Positions 8,401 through 16,210 of a stretch of 64,000 nt of DNA are shown one piece after another. The notes under the pieces were generated by a model. That model worked only from the letters and a program-made list of their open reading frames with translations, did no database searches and was not told the origin of the DNA. Position numbers and translations under genes: made by a program. This DNA is from Deltaproteobacteria bacterium Ga0077550 (lineage in GTDB: Bacteria; Myxococcota_A; Polyangia; Nannocystales; Nannocystaceae): assembly GCA_001464385.1 (NCBI GenBank), contig LNFB01000261.1, positions 1 to 64,000 of the forward strand, given 5' to 3'. Each line of letters starts with the position of its first letter. Within the stretch, counting starts at the first letter, position 1.

Positions 8401-10167
8401 GTCGACCCCAACCCCGAGCCCGAGCGCAGCTTCCTCGAGCGCAAGCGGCTGTTCGAGAAGCCGCGCTCGCAGTGGTCCGACTACGACACGTCCGTGCTGT
8501 CGGTCGGCGGCGGCGTCTTCCCGCGCAAGAGCAAGGAGGTCGATCTGTCGCCCGAGGCCCGCGCGATGCTGGGCTTCGCCCCGGGCCGCAAGGTCAACGG
8601 CGAAGAGGTCATGCGCGCCATCTTGCGCATGCAGGTCGACCTGATGTGGATGGGCGGCATCGGCACGTACGTGAAGTCGCGCGACGAGACCCACGCCGAG
8701 GTCGGCGACAAGACCAACGACGGCGCGCGCATCGACGCGGCCGACCTGCACTGCAAGGTGTTCGCCGAGGGCGCCAACCTGGCGATCACCGACCGCGGTC
8801 GCGTCGAGTTCGCCCGGCTCGGCGGTCACAACTACAACGCCTTCCTCGACAACTCGGGCGGCGTCGACACCTCGGACCACGAGGTCAACATCAAGATCCT
8901 GTTCGCGCCGCTGTTGCGCGCGGGCAAGGTCGCGCGTCAGGCCCGCGACGCGATGCTCAAGCAGTGCGAGGACGAGGTCGTCGAGATGGTCCTCGACAAC
9001 AATCGCTCGCAGAGCCGCATGGTCTCGTACGACGTCCGGCGCAGCCGCAACGACGTGTTCCGCTACAGCCGAGCCCTCGGCTACCTGGCCCGCTCGCTGC
9101 CGTTCAACCCCGACAACTTCGCGCTGCCCAGCGAGGAGGAGCTCGGCAACCGCAGCCGCAAGGGCCACGGCCTGTACAAGTGCGAGGCCTCGGTGGTGTG
9201 CGCCCACGCCAAGATGCTCGCGTACCGCCAGCTGCTCGAGGGCGAGCCGCTGCCCGACGTCTACGTCGACGCCGCGGTCCGCGACTACTTCCCGCGCGCG
9301 CTCGCCGAGCTCGCGGGGAACGACGCGGTCGCCAAGCACCTGCTGCGCCGCGAGATCGCCACGACGGTCATCGTCAACGACATCATCGACAACGCTGGCG
9401 GCAGCATGATCGCCGAGGTCGGGATCGCCAGCGGCCGTTCGACGCGCGACATCGTGGTCGCGTACCTGCAGGCGGTGCAGGCCGGCGACGTCGCGGCGCT
9501 GCGGGCCGACGTCTATGCGCTGGAGGACGAGCGCCGCCAGGAGGCGGTGTACAGCGCGATGTGGTCGGCCGAGGTCGCCCTCGAGGACGCGACGTTCTAC
9601 CTCATCGATCAGATGAACCTGCCGCCGCTCGACGAGGCCGCCATCGCCCAGACGCGGGCGCTGCTCGCCAACGTGGATCAGGCCCTGCCCGCGGGGAGCA
9701 AGAACCGCACCGCAGGTCGCCTGCGCAAGCTCGAGGAGGCCGGCGTGCCCCGGAGCCTCGCCGAGCGGATCGTCAAGCTGCGCTACCTGACCCCGGTGCT
9801 CGACGCGGTCCGCATGGCGCAGGTCATGGGCCGCGATCCCAAGGACCTGCTGTACCTGCGGCTGCAGGTGACCGACGCGGTGAACTTCCTGTACCTCAAC
9901 CAGGCGATCGACCGCATGGTCTACGCCGGGCCGTGGGACGGGCCCGCAGTCAGTGCGCAGCGCCGCCAGCTCAACTTCCACCTGCACAAGCTGGTGCGGA
10001 TGGTCGAGGGCGACGACGTCGCGGGCATGATCGAGAAGTACAAGCTCGGCGACTTCTGTGCGCAGGTCGCCGCGCAGGCCGAGAGCGGTCCGACCATCGC
10101 GAGCCTGGTGATGCTCGACGACTGGCTGCGGCGCAACCTGCCGCCCCTGACCGCGATCACCCGCTAG
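5431..10167 (+). CDS. gdhB: NAD-specific glutamate dehydrogenase, large (about 180 kDa) class
   Basis: The 1578-residue product belongs to the very large bacterial NAD-glutamate dehydrogenases (Bac_GDH family). These interconvert glutamate and 2-oxoglutarate plus ammonium, mainly in the catabolic direction. The catalytic core is in the middle third: GGLRFSDRPDDFRTEIHGLM, followed by KNVVIVPMGAKGGFVL with its substrate-binding lysines, and the nucleotide-binding part around DMSGDVFGNGLL and FVDPNPEPE. Long regulatory N- and C-terminal segments surround it, as is usual. The frame extends upstream to 5290, but the ATG at 5431 matches the expected N-terminus and leaves room for a promoter. The gene stands alone, and lspA follows after 53 bases. 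Confidence 0.95.
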   Translation: MFARQQTSRLVHEVQQSITTYQPSRASIDREQLTGLAKSVLASVDVRDLRGLGSAELLPQLEALLSAIALRKRDEIKVVLNYQDATDTLVVETCVEDQPFLVSTLRAALASEHLDVRRFMNAIVKVQRDPSGKLTGIGTGTAESVMRAEVGLAGGSAGRDGGGVPNGLAARIEHRLRLAQAMVADFATMKARVAALADGYFAAAHDRTADEATALRDTEALLRWICDENSVLLAVEEYDAHGEPIGVFGTSRVSRPQRDLRLVTAAARGEGRRVRFMRSAEESPVHRAGKPGHFIVTRFGEDGRPAGALLIDALFTYKALHTPPEQIPVVHGVLRDLLNDRQVGGDSDRGKNITNAFNSLPLEYLLSEDREAIWELTDRILRAEAEGGSDVHIRVGENGRFAFLFVALPRWQFSEELRLQVQNVVLESLGGTYADYGVYIDRYDNAVFHFYVTGVGPLRAIDTEELRAQVLAFARSWTDRLREALGGVAEGSRVDELFDIYENAFTDEHKRRCGVDRLRGDIRCLENLRGGADTDCDLYVSEYGEHPGSLNLRIFSREPLNLSRELPVLSHFGFEVVDQYTRDVTLPGMRSVDMDNFRLEVREDRIGQIMARRANVTTAFREVFAGRCGDDDLNRLVVVSDLNSHEVEILRAYLAYFHQHALPFGDDLVRQTIVDYPSVAEELIDWLASRFDPKNASEAAAAASEASLEQELRSVTDYTADRVLQAVAEVIRATRRTNAWVADVAGGQPLAFKISSGELSFGAEPKPMREIWVYHRDFEGVHLRGGRVARGGLRFSDRPDDFRTEIHGLMSTQMVKNVVIVPMGAKGGFVLRQPPADRDELRAAGDFYYEKFVRALLSVTDNLVDGVAVTPPGILLYKEGTDPYLVVAADKGTAHMSDTANRVSAEHGFWLDDAFASGGSAGYDHKATGITARGAWEATKRSFREMGVDPERDVITCAGVGDMSGDVFGNGLLRSRTIKLLAAFNHAHIFVDPNPEPERSFLERKRLFEKPRSQWSDYDTSVLSVGGGVFPRKSKEVDLSPEARAMLGFAPGRKVNGEEVMRAILRMQVDLMWMGGIGTYVKSRDETHAEVGDKTNDGARIDAADLHCKVFAEGANLAITDRGRVEFARLGGHNYNAFLDNSGGVDTSDHEVNIKILFAPLLRAGKVARQARDAMLKQCEDEVVEMVLDNNRSQSRMVSYDVRRSRNDVFRYSRALGYLARSLPFNPDNFALPSEEELGNRSRKGHGLYKCEASVVCAHAKMLAYRQLLEGEPLPDVYVDAAVRDYFPRALAELAGNDAVAKHLLRREIATTVIVNDIIDNAGGSMIAEVGIASGRSTRDIVVAYLQAVQAGDVAALRADVYALEDERRQEAVYSAMWSAEVALEDATFYLIDQMNLPPLDEAAIAQTRALLANVDQALPAGSKNRTAGRLRKLEEAGVPRSLAERIVKLRYLTPVLDAVRMAQVMGRDPKDLLYLRLQVTDAVNFLYLNQAIDRMVYAGPWDGPAVSAQRRQLNFHLHKLVRMVEGDDVAGMIEKYKLGDFCAQVAAQAESGPTIASLVMLDDWLRRNLPPLTAITR

Positions 10168-10205
10168 GGGCCGCGGCACCGGCGTGCGCCCGCGCAGGCC
10201 GGTGC

Positions 10206-10211
10206 TAGGCT
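10206..10211 (+). promoter_or_regulatory. Extended -10 element before lspA
   Basis: TGC-TAGGCT places a -10-like hexamer at 10206-10211 with an extended TG. Nine bases separate it from the ATG at 10221. Transcription would start within a few bases of the start codon, and there is no Shine-Dalgarno sequence. Confidence 0.5.
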
Positions 10212-10220
10212 GGTCGCCCG

Positions 10221-10775
10221 ATGCTCGCGGCGACCCGAACCCACCTCCATCGCCTCGCTTGGTTCACCGCCGCCACCGTCCTCGGTGGCGGCTGTGATCT
10301 GCAGACCAAGGCCTGGGCCGAGCGCACGCTCGGCGCGCTGCCCGAGCAGTCGATGTCGGTCGTCGACCCGTGGCTCGACGTCACGCTGGCGTACAACCGC
10401 GGCACCGCCTTCAGCATGATCACGGACCTCGGCGCGGCGCGGTGGGTCTTCGGGGTCGTCGCGCTGCTGGTCGTCGCGTCGCTGGTGGCGATGCTGCTGC
10501 GGTCGCATCGCGACTGGATCGATGCCCTCGCGATGGGGGCGATCGCCGGGGGCGCGGTCGGCAACGGGGTCGATCGCGTGTTCCGAGCCGCGCCCGGTGG
10601 AGGCACCGGCGTCGTGGACTTCCTGCAGGTGAACTACCCGTGGGGCGGCCACTGGCCCCTGTTCAACGTCGCCGACGCGCTGCTGGTCGTCGGCGTCGCC
10701 GTGCTCGTCGGGCGCAGCCTGCTCGCGGCGCGGCGGCCTCCCGAGGCCGAGGCCACACCGACGGCGGCCGGCTAG
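10221..10775 (+). CDS. lspA: Lipoprotein signal peptidase (signal peptidase II)
   Basis: LspA cleaves the signal peptide of prolipoproteins after lipid attachment and is an inner-membrane aspartic protease. The 184-residue product has four membrane segments. It shows the conserved boxes: CDLQTKAW near residue 26, AYNRGTAFSM, AVGNGVDR, VVDFLQ with catalytic D133, and WPLFNVADALLVVG with catalytic D152. The two aspartates are 19 residues apart, as in Pseudomonas LspA. The many lipoproteins in this window would be substrates. The gene converges on purN: both stop codons share the sequence CTAG at 10772-10775. Confidence 0.95.
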   Translation: MLAATRTHLHRLAWFTAATVLGGGCDLQTKAWAERTLGALPEQSMSVVDPWLDVTLAYNRGTAFSMITDLGAARWVFGVVALLVVASLVAMLLRSHRDWIDALAMGAIAGGAVGNGVDRVFRAAPGGGTGVVDFLQVNYPWGGHWPLFNVADALLVVGVAVLVGRSLLAARRPPEAEATPTAAG

Positions 10776-11374
10776 TCCGGCGCTGCGTCGAAGACCCGGG
10801 CGATCGTCCGCCAGTACAGCGCGTGCTCGGCCGCGAGGACGCGGGCGGCGAGCGACGCGACGTCGTCGCCGGGCAGGACGGGGACCTCCGTGTGCGCGAG
10901 GATGTCGCCCTCGTCGTAGTGCTCGGTGACGCGGTGGACCGTCGGGCCCGAGGTCGGGACGCCCGCGGCGAGCACCGCGGCATGGACGTGCTCGCCGAAC
11001 ATGCCCGGCCCGCCGAAGCGCGGGAGGGGACCCGGGTGGATGTTCATCGCGCGGCCGCGGTACGCCGCGACGACGCGCGGGTCGAGCAGCTTCATGTAGC
11101 CCGCGAGCACGAGCACCTCGCAGCCGACCGCCTCGAGGCGCTCGAGCAGGCGCACGCCGGGGTCCGCGTCCGTCTTCGCGCTGACGTGGGCCCAAGGGAT
11201 CCCGCGGCGCCGCGCGAACTCGAGGGCCCCCGCCGAGGAGTTGTTCGACACCACCAGGGCGACGCTCGCGTGCAGGTCGCCGCGGTCGATCGCGTCCTGG
11301 ATCGCGACCAGGTTGCTGCCGCGTCCCGACGCGAGGACCGCGAGTCGGCGAGGTGGGCGCGGGGGCTCGGTCAT
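10772..11374 (-). CDS. purN: Phosphoribosylglycinamide formyltransferase (GAR transformylase)
   Basis: PurN transfers a formyl group from 10-formyltetrahydrofolate to glycinamide ribonucleotide, the third step of purine synthesis. The 200-residue product has the N-terminal VLASGRGSNL phosphate-binding loop. The catalytic triad residues are N111 and H113 (MNIHPGPLP) and an aspartate in HYDEGD near residue 154. The frame runs on upstream into the hslV region, so I chose the ATG at 11374, which gives the expected start just before the Rossmann strand. It is divergent from hslV with about 70 bases between them, and it shares its stop region with lspA. Confidence 0.95.
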   Translation of the reverse strand: MTEPPRPPRRLAVLASGRGSNLVAIQDAIDRGDLHASVALVVSNNSSAGALEFARRRGIPWAHVSAKTDADPGVRLLERLEAVGCEVLVLAGYMKLLDPRVVAAYRGRAMNIHPGPLPRFGGPGMFGEHVHAAVLAAGVPTSGPTVHRVTEHYDEGDILAHTEVPVLPGDDVASLAARVLAAEHALYWRTIARVFDAAPD

Positions 11375-11429
11375 CCGCGGCAGCTTTGCCCACTTGCGGT
11401 GTCGGTGGAAGACCACGGCGCCAGGCCCG

Positions 11430-11435
11430 TATACT
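11430..11435 (+). promoter_or_regulatory. -10 element (TATACT) of hslV-hslU
   Basis: TATACT at 11430-11435 matches the sigma-70 -10 box at five of six positions. The ATG of hslV is 11 bases further on, with an in-frame GTG five bases after the box. No convincing -35 was seen. Confidence 0.6.
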
Positions 11436-11446
11436 GGGCGGTGACG

Positions 11447-12013
11447 ATGGGCAGAAACGACGACGAGCGTCCCGCATGGCGGTCGACCACGGTGCTGTGC
11501 GTCCGCCGCGACGGCCGGGTCGCGCTGGGCGCCGACGGCCAGGTCTCGATGGGCAACACGATCATGAAGTCCCGGGCCAGCAAGGTCCGGCAGCTCGCCC
11601 ACGGCCGGATCATCGGCGGCTTCGCCGGATCGGCGGCCGACGGCCTGACGCTGTTCGAGCTGCTCGAGGCCAAGCTCGAGTCGGTCGGCGGCAACTTCAC
11701 GCGGGCGTGCGTCGAGCTGGCCAAGGACTGGCGGCAGGACCGGCGGTATCGCCGACTCGAGGCGCTGATGATCGTGGCGGATCGCGATCGGACACTGCTG
11801 CTGTCGGGGACCGGTGATGTCATCGAGCCGGACGACGGGATCGTCGCCATCGGCTCGGGTGGCAACTACGCGCTCGCGGCCGCGCGGGCCCTGATGCGCC
11901 ACACGGCGCTCGACGCCCGGGGCGTCGTCGCCGAGAGCCTCCGTGTCGCGGGCGAGATCTGCGTGTTCACCAACCTCGAGCACACGGTGCTCGAACTCCC
12001 GGAGGCCACGTGA
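11447..12013 (+). CDS. hslV: HslV, proteolytic subunit of the HslUV protease
   Basis: HslV forms the double-ring threonine peptidase of the bacterial proteasome-like HslUV machine. The 188-residue product contains the family opening STTVLCVRRDG and the motifs GADGQVSMGNTIMK, KVRQL, GGFAGSAADG and GSGGNYALAAARAL. The catalytic threonine should be T14. E. coli HslV loses only its initiator Met, so here a 13-residue propeptide would have to be removed first. Start options are ATG 11447 (used) and GTG 11441. Its stop overlaps the hslU start by four bases (GTGA), so the pair is translationally coupled. Confidence 0.95.
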   Translation: MGRNDDERPAWRSTTVLCVRRDGRVALGADGQVSMGNTIMKSRASKVRQLAHGRIIGGFAGSAADGLTLFELLEAKLESVGGNFTRACVELAKDWRQDRRYRRLEALMIVADRDRTLLLSGTGDVIEPDDGIVAIGSGGNYALAAARALMRHTALDARGVVAESLRVAGEICVFTNLEHTVLELPEAT

Positions 12014-13380
12014 GCGTCGAGAGCCGGAACTGGACCCCGCGGATGGTGGTCGAAGAGCTCGACCGCTACGTCATCGGACAGCACAAGGCGAAGCGGGCGG
12101 TCGCGATCGCGATGCGCAACCGCTGGCGCCGACAGATGGTCGCCGAGTCGATCCGCGACGAGATTTCGCCGAAGAACATCATCATGGTCGGGCCGACGGG
12201 CGTCGGCAAGACCGAGATCGCCCGCCGGCTCGCGAAGCTGAGCGGCGCGCCGTTCGTGAAGGTCGAGGTCAGCAAGTTCACCGAGGTCGGCTACGTCGGC
12301 CGCGACGTCGACTCGATCATCCGCGATCTGGTCGAGGTCGGCATCCAGATCGTGCGCACCGAGATGGAGCGCGACGTCCGGCAGGAGGCGAAGAGCCGCG
12401 CCGAGGAGCGCGTGCTCGATCTGTTGCTGCCCACCGGCACCGAGCCGCGCGCGTACACCGATCGACCCGGCGAGCCGCCGACCAAGCCGTCCGCCACCCG
12501 CGAGAAGCTCCGCGAGCTCCTGCGCGGCGGGAAGCTCGACGATCGCGAGGTCGAGGTCGAGATCGAGGAGAGCGGCCCCGGCGGCCTGCAGCTGATGCCG
12601 GGCCTGCCCATGGGCGAGCAGATGGGCCAGCAGTTCGGTCAGCAGCTCCGCGACATGCTCGGCGCGTTCGGGCGGCGCAAGCACAAGCGCAAGGTCAAGG
12701 TCGCCGAGGCCCGTGAGCTGCTCGCCGGCGAAGAGGCCGCAAAGCTGGTCGATCAGGACAAGGTCACCCGCGAGGCGATCCGGCGCACCGAGCAGCTCGG
12801 GGTGGTCTTCCTCGACGAGATCGACAAGATCTGCAGCCGCGAGAACGTCCGCGGCGGCGATGTCTCGCGCGAGGGCGTGCAGCGCGACCTGCTGCCGCTG
12901 GTCGAGGGCACGACGGTGTCGACCAAGTACGGCCCGGTGCGCAGCGACCACGTGCTGTTCATCGCCGCCGGTGCGTTCCACATGGCGAAGGTCAGCGACC
13001 TCATCCCCGAGCTGCAGGGGCGGTTCCCGATCCGCGTCGAGCTCGACTCGCTCGGCGTCGAGGAGTTCGTCCGGATCCTGCGCGAGCCGGCGAACTCACT
13101 GCTCAAGCAGTACATCGCGCTGCTCGAGACCGAGGGCGTGGCGCTGACCTTCGACGACGCGGCCATCGCCGCGATGGCGGACGCGGCGTGCCGGGCCAAC
13201 AGCGCCCTCGAGAACATCGGCGCGCGGCGGCTGCACACCGTGCTCGAGCGCGTGCTCGAGGAGCTGAGCTTCGAGGCCAGCGAGATCGGGGCGCGGGAGA
13301 TCCGGATCACCGAGGCCTACGTCCACGAGCGCGTGGACACGCTGCTGCAGGACCGCGACCTCTCGCGCCACATCCTCTGA
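12010..13380 (+). CDS. hslU: HslU, AAA+ unfoldase subunit of the HslUV protease
   Basis: HslU unfolds substrates and feeds them to HslV. The 456-residue product has the family opening (TPRMVVEELDRYVIGQHKAKRAV), a Walker A GPTGVGKT at residues 61-68, a variable I-domain, a Walker B VVFLDEIDKI near residue 270, and the C-terminal tail DLSRHIL, which docks into HslV. The I-domain contains a Gly/Met/Gln-rich stretch (GLPMGEQMGQQFGQQ), which is unremarkable. The start is GTG at 12010, overlapping the hslV stop in the sequence GTGA. Confidence 0.97.
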   Translation: MSVESRNWTPRMVVEELDRYVIGQHKAKRAVAIAMRNRWRRQMVAESIRDEISPKNIIMVGPTGVGKTEIARRLAKLSGAPFVKVEVSKFTEVGYVGRDVDSIIRDLVEVGIQIVRTEMERDVRQEAKSRAEERVLDLLLPTGTEPRAYTDRPGEPPTKPSATREKLRELLRGGKLDDREVEVEIEESGPGGLQLMPGLPMGEQMGQQFGQQLRDMLGAFGRRKHKRKVKVAEARELLAGEEAAKLVDQDKVTREAIRRTEQLGVVFLDEIDKICSRENVRGGDVSREGVQRDLLPLVEGTTVSTKYGPVRSDHVLFIAAGAFHMAKVSDLIPELQGRFPIRVELDSLGVEEFVRILREPANSLLKQYIALLETEGVALTFDDAAIAAMADAACRANSALENIGARRLHTVLERVLEELSFEASEIGAREIRITEAYVHERVDTLLQDRDLSRHIL

Positions 13381-13392
13381 CGAGGGGTCGCG

Positions 13393-14553
13393 CTAGCTCA
13401 CCAGGCGCAGCGGCGCCGATGACATCGGGCCATTGGCGGCCGGCAGCTCGATCCACATCGACTGGACGCGCCGCCGGACCGCCTGCAGCGTCGCCAGCGT
13501 CCGCGCGACGTCGACGTCGGCGCGGTCGCGGAGCGAGACCTCGAGCCAGTACGCGGCCCCGTCGAGATCGGAGCTGCGCTCGCACGCCGTCGCGATCTCG
13601 ATCGCCAGGTCGGCGCGGACGGGGGCCCGCGAGCAGCGGCCGTGGATCGTCGCCGCGAGCTGCATCGCGGCGGGCGTCGCACCCATCCGGAACAGCGCCC
13701 GCTTGAGGTGGAGGCGCAGGTCGTTGCCGCCGACCGTCTCGACGACGTCCTCGGCGCTCGGTCCCGAGGCGGTGACGGCCAACGGTGCGCTCGGTCGGCA
13801 CCACACGCGGAGGCGCTCGTCGGCGGCGAGCTGGAAGGGCGCCAAGCCGGCCCGCTTGCATGCCGTGACCAGGGCCCGCGGCGTGTACCAGAACGGTCGC
13901 CCGGTGGTCAGGATGTCCTGGGCGGCGGCGCCCGTCGCCTGCAGGAGGTTCGGCACCTCGATCAGCGCGACGCCCTGGGGCGCGAGGCGGGCCGCGATCG
14001 CCTGGAGATGCGGCATGGGCTCGCACAGGTGGGGCAGCACGTCGTGCTCGACGATGAGGTCGAAGCTGCCGCGTCGCCGCCAGCCCTCGAGGGGTCGCTG
14101 GTGGACCTCGATGTCGACGGCGCGCGCCGCCTGGGCCCACGGGGCCCAGGGCTCGACTGCCATGGCGTTGACGCGCCGACCGCGGCGCGCCGCGGTGAGC
14201 CATGACGGATCCCTGGCGCCGATCTGCAGCACGCGGAGTCGGCGATGGCTGTGCACGGCCGCGAAGGCGCGCTCGAGGTCTGCGGTGCGGGCCGCTGCGA
14301 CGGCCTGGCGGTGCTCCGCGGGGCCGGGGGCGATGCGGCCATCGTCTCCCTCCAGGAGGACCGCCGCGTCGCGCGAGCAGACGCGGGCGCGGTAGCCGGC
14401 GTCGACGCGGAACCAGGGGCGACCGGTCCACGCCAGGGTGCAGCCGGGGCAGACGTGGGTCGCCACAGGCTCGCCCCCGGCCACATACCGCCCGAGGAGC
14501 CACCAATCCGAACCGAAGGCCGTGCCGCAGACGGGACAGGAGCGAGGGTCCAT
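13393..14553 (-). CDS. Zinc-finger-like SAM-dependent methyltransferase (class I)
   Basis: The 386-residue product starts with a probable zinc-binding knuckle: C6-P-V-C9 and C35-P-G-C38. A class I methyltransferase-like region follows: strand 1 VLQIGARDPSW, the acidic strand-2 position in VEPWAPW, FDLIVEHDVLPHL for the motif II/III region, and LAPQGVALIEVPN after it. This layout resembles the C-methyltransferase-type proteins found in polysaccharide or sugar loci. The glycine-rich loop is atypical (IGARD rather than GxGxG), so activity is not certain. No sugar genes are nearby and the substrate is unknown. The frame extends upstream to 14682, but ATG 14553 puts the first Cys pair at the N-terminus as expected. 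Confidence 0.65.
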   Translation of the reverse strand: MDPRSCPVCGTAFGSDWWLLGRYVAGGEPVATHVCPGCTLAWTGRPWFRVDAGYRARVCSRDAAVLLEGDDGRIAPGPAEHRQAVAAARTADLERAFAAVHSHRRLRVLQIGARDPSWLTAARRGRRVNAMAVEPWAPWAQAARAVDIEVHQRPLEGWRRRGSFDLIVEHDVLPHLCEPMPHLQAIAARLAPQGVALIEVPNLLQATGAAAQDILTTGRPFWYTPRALVTACKRAGLAPFQLAADERLRVWCRPSAPLAVTASGPSAEDVVETVGGNDLRLHLKRALFRMGATPAAMQLAATIHGRCSRAPVRADLAIEIATACERSSDLDGAAYWLEVSLRDRADVDVARTLATLQAVRRRVQSMWIELPAANGPMSSAPLRLVS

Positions 14554-14986
14554 GGCCTCGAGGCATGTGCAAGCAGTGGGCCGCACCACGTGGACGGCAT
14601 GTCCTGAAGGCGGACACTCGATGGGCGCTGCGCGCCTCCGAGCCTCCCCGCGATCTCGACGTGAGCCAGTGATGAAACCCACGCCGAACCTGCCCCGCGG
14701 GGGCAGGGGAGCGACGCCAGCGCCGTCTCCCGGAAACGGCCAAAGCGACCGGACAGTGTGGGAAAACCGGCAATTGTGGGGTGCTGCGCCTTGTTACCCT
14801 TCGCATGAACACCGGGCTTGCGCGCCCGTGGGTTTTGGCGGATTCTCGGTGGGCGATGGCAGTGCGGCTCGGGAGGGCCGGTCGCCTGTCCGCTCGACAT
14901 CAACTGGGTTCCCAGCGTCGCCCGGTCCGGGGTGCTCGCCTGGGCTGGGCAAACGCAACCTCTTGTTTCTCCGAAGGAAACCAAAC
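14554..14986. other. Divergent 433-base intergenic region upstream of the first Cys-rich lipoprotein
   Basis: No confident gene is present. A perfect hairpin with an 8-base stem (CCTGCCCC / GGGGCAGG, 3-base loop) lies at 14689-14707. A -10-like TACCCT at 14795-14800 is preceded by TTGTGG (14774-14779). Four bases after the -10, an ATG opens a 66-codon frame (14805-15005) that overlaps the lipoprotein start. It could be a leader peptide but is Arg-rich like random high-GC frames. The lipoprotein has its own ribosome-binding site, GAAGGAAA at 14973-14980. Confidence 0.5.
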
Positions 14987-15976
14987 ATGCACAACAAGAT
15001 CCTGATTGGCCTGTGTCTCTCGGCGGGTGTCGCCCTCGGCGGCTGCGGCACCAAGGCGGACGACCCGGCGGGCACCGCGTCGGCGTCCGCTTCGGCGAGC
15101 GCGTCGGCGTCGGATACCAACGGCGAGAGCAGCACCGCTGGCGAGGCCGGCACCGACGACCCGTCGGACAGCGACCCGTCGGCCAGCACCGACCCCTCCG
15201 CCGGGACCGGCACCGACCCGTCGGCGACCGACGGCCCCGCGGACACCGGCAACGACCCGTCGGTCGGCTTCATCCAGGATCCCGATGGCGGCGGCGTGAG
15301 CATCGAGTGCGATCTCTGGTCGCAGGACTGCGCCGAGGGCGAGAAGTGCATGCCGTGGGCGAACGACGGCGGCGGCGCCTGGAACGCGGCCCGCTGCTCG
15401 CCGCTCGATCCGAACCCGGCGCAGGTCGGTGACGAGTGCACCGTCGAGGGCTCGGGCGTCTCCGGCATCGACAACTGCGACGTCGGCTCGATGTGCTGGG
15501 ACGTCGATCCCGAGACCAACCTCGGCACCTGCGTGGCGTTCTGCATGGGCAGCGAGGCGAACCCGATCTGCGAGGATCCGGCCACCAACTGCGTCATCGC
15601 CAACGAGGGCGTGCTCATCCTCTGCCTGCCGAACTGCGACCCGCTTCTTCAGGACTGCGCCGAGGGCCAGGCCTGCTACCCGATCGACGACGCGTTCGCG
15701 TGCGCGCCGGACGTCTCGGGCGAAGAGGGCCTCTACGGCGACGCGTGCGAGTTCATCAACGTGTGCGACCCCGGCCTCTTCTGCGCCAACGCAGAGGTCG
15801 TCCCGGATTGCGCCGGTGCCTCGGGCTGCTGCTCGCCGTTCTGCGACCTCTCCGACCCGCAGGCGGGCGCGAACTGCCCCGGCGCCGCCGGTGGCCAGGA
15901 CTGCGTCGCTTGGTACGAAGAGGGCCAGGCCCCTCCGGGCTTCGAGAACGTCGGCGCCTGCTCGATCCCGGCCTGA
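14987..15976 (+). CDS. Cysteine-rich lipoprotein with Ser/Ala/Asp-rich linker (paralogue 1)
   Basis: The 329-residue product starts with a type II signal peptide (lipobox ALGGC, about residue 21). Roughly 75 residues of low-complexity linker follow, with SASASA and DPSASTDPS repeats. The rest is a globular domain with more than 20 cysteines, in motifs such as CDLWSQDCAEGEKCMPW, NCDPLLQDCAEGQACYPI and SGCCSPFCDL. Such proteins are typical of Nannocystis-like myxobacteria and are often misannotated as ribulose-phosphate epimerase. I see no enzyme motif. It is probably anchored to the outer membrane with disulphide-bonded repeats. A good GAAGGAAA ribosome-binding site supports the start. The next gene is a clear paralogue, and a terminator hairpin separates them. 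Confidence 0.75.
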   Translation: MHNKILIGLCLSAGVALGGCGTKADDPAGTASASASASASASDTNGESSTAGEAGTDDPSDSDPSASTDPSAGTGTDPSATDGPADTGNDPSVGFIQDPDGGGVSIECDLWSQDCAEGEKCMPWANDGGGAWNAARCSPLDPNPAQVGDECTVEGSGVSGIDNCDVGSMCWDVDPETNLGTCVAFCMGSEANPICEDPATNCVIANEGVLILCLPNCDPLLQDCAEGQACYPIDDAFACAPDVSGEEGLYGDACEFINVCDPGLFCANAEVVPDCAGASGCCSPFCDLSDPQAGANCPGAAGGQDCVAWYEEGQAPPGFENVGACSIPA

Positions 15977-15998
15977 TCCAGGTCCGCTCGAGATGAAG

Positions 15999-16029
15999 AG
16001 GGAGGTCCCGCGAGGGGCCTCCCTTTTTT
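15999..16029 (+). terminator. Rho-independent terminator after the first Cys-rich lipoprotein
   Basis: GGGAGG-TCCC, a GCGA loop, GGGG-CCTCCC and then six T (16024-16029) form a GC-rich stem with a U-tract 23 bases after the stop codon. It is the clearest intrinsic terminator in the window. Confidence 0.85.
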
Positions 16030-16110
16030 CGCGTCTGCGTATCGCGTGATATGCGCACATGCATGGCGCCCTGGCGTGCAGTTGGTGACAGCCCACGCAA
16101 AGCTACCGCC

Positions 16111-16190
16111 AAGAAAAGTTAGTAAAAAAAGCCTTGATAGTTTCAAACGTGGAGGTATCACAAAACTAACGTCTGCTTTGATAGTTTTCT
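16111..16190 (+). promoter_or_regulatory. AT-rich control region with repeated TTGATAGTTT sites
   Basis: An AT-rich island in a very GC-rich genome precedes the second Cys-rich protein. It holds an exact 10-base direct repeat TTGATAGTTT at 16134-16143 and 16178-16187, 44 bases apart (about four helical turns). An inverted pair GTTAGT / ACTAAC lies at 16118-16123 and 16165-16170. TTGATA at 16134 with TATCAC at 16156-16161 (16-base spacer) is a plausible promoter. A strong AAGGAGGG ribosome-binding site (16198-16205) follows. The function is inferred. Confidence 0.5.
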
Positions 16191-16210
16191 GAACCAGAAG
16201 GAGGGACCCC

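Noticed and set aside
5500..10179. A 1559-codon minus-strand frame opposite the glutamate dehydrogenase gene
   Set aside because: The plus-strand gene is certain; the opposite frame has low-complexity Arg/Leu/Val/Asp composition and no motif.
16060..16096. A sigma-54 promoter before the second Cys-rich gene (TGGCGTG...TTGG)
   Set aside because: The -12 element lacks the required GC, and a sigma-70-like pair is present closer to the gene.
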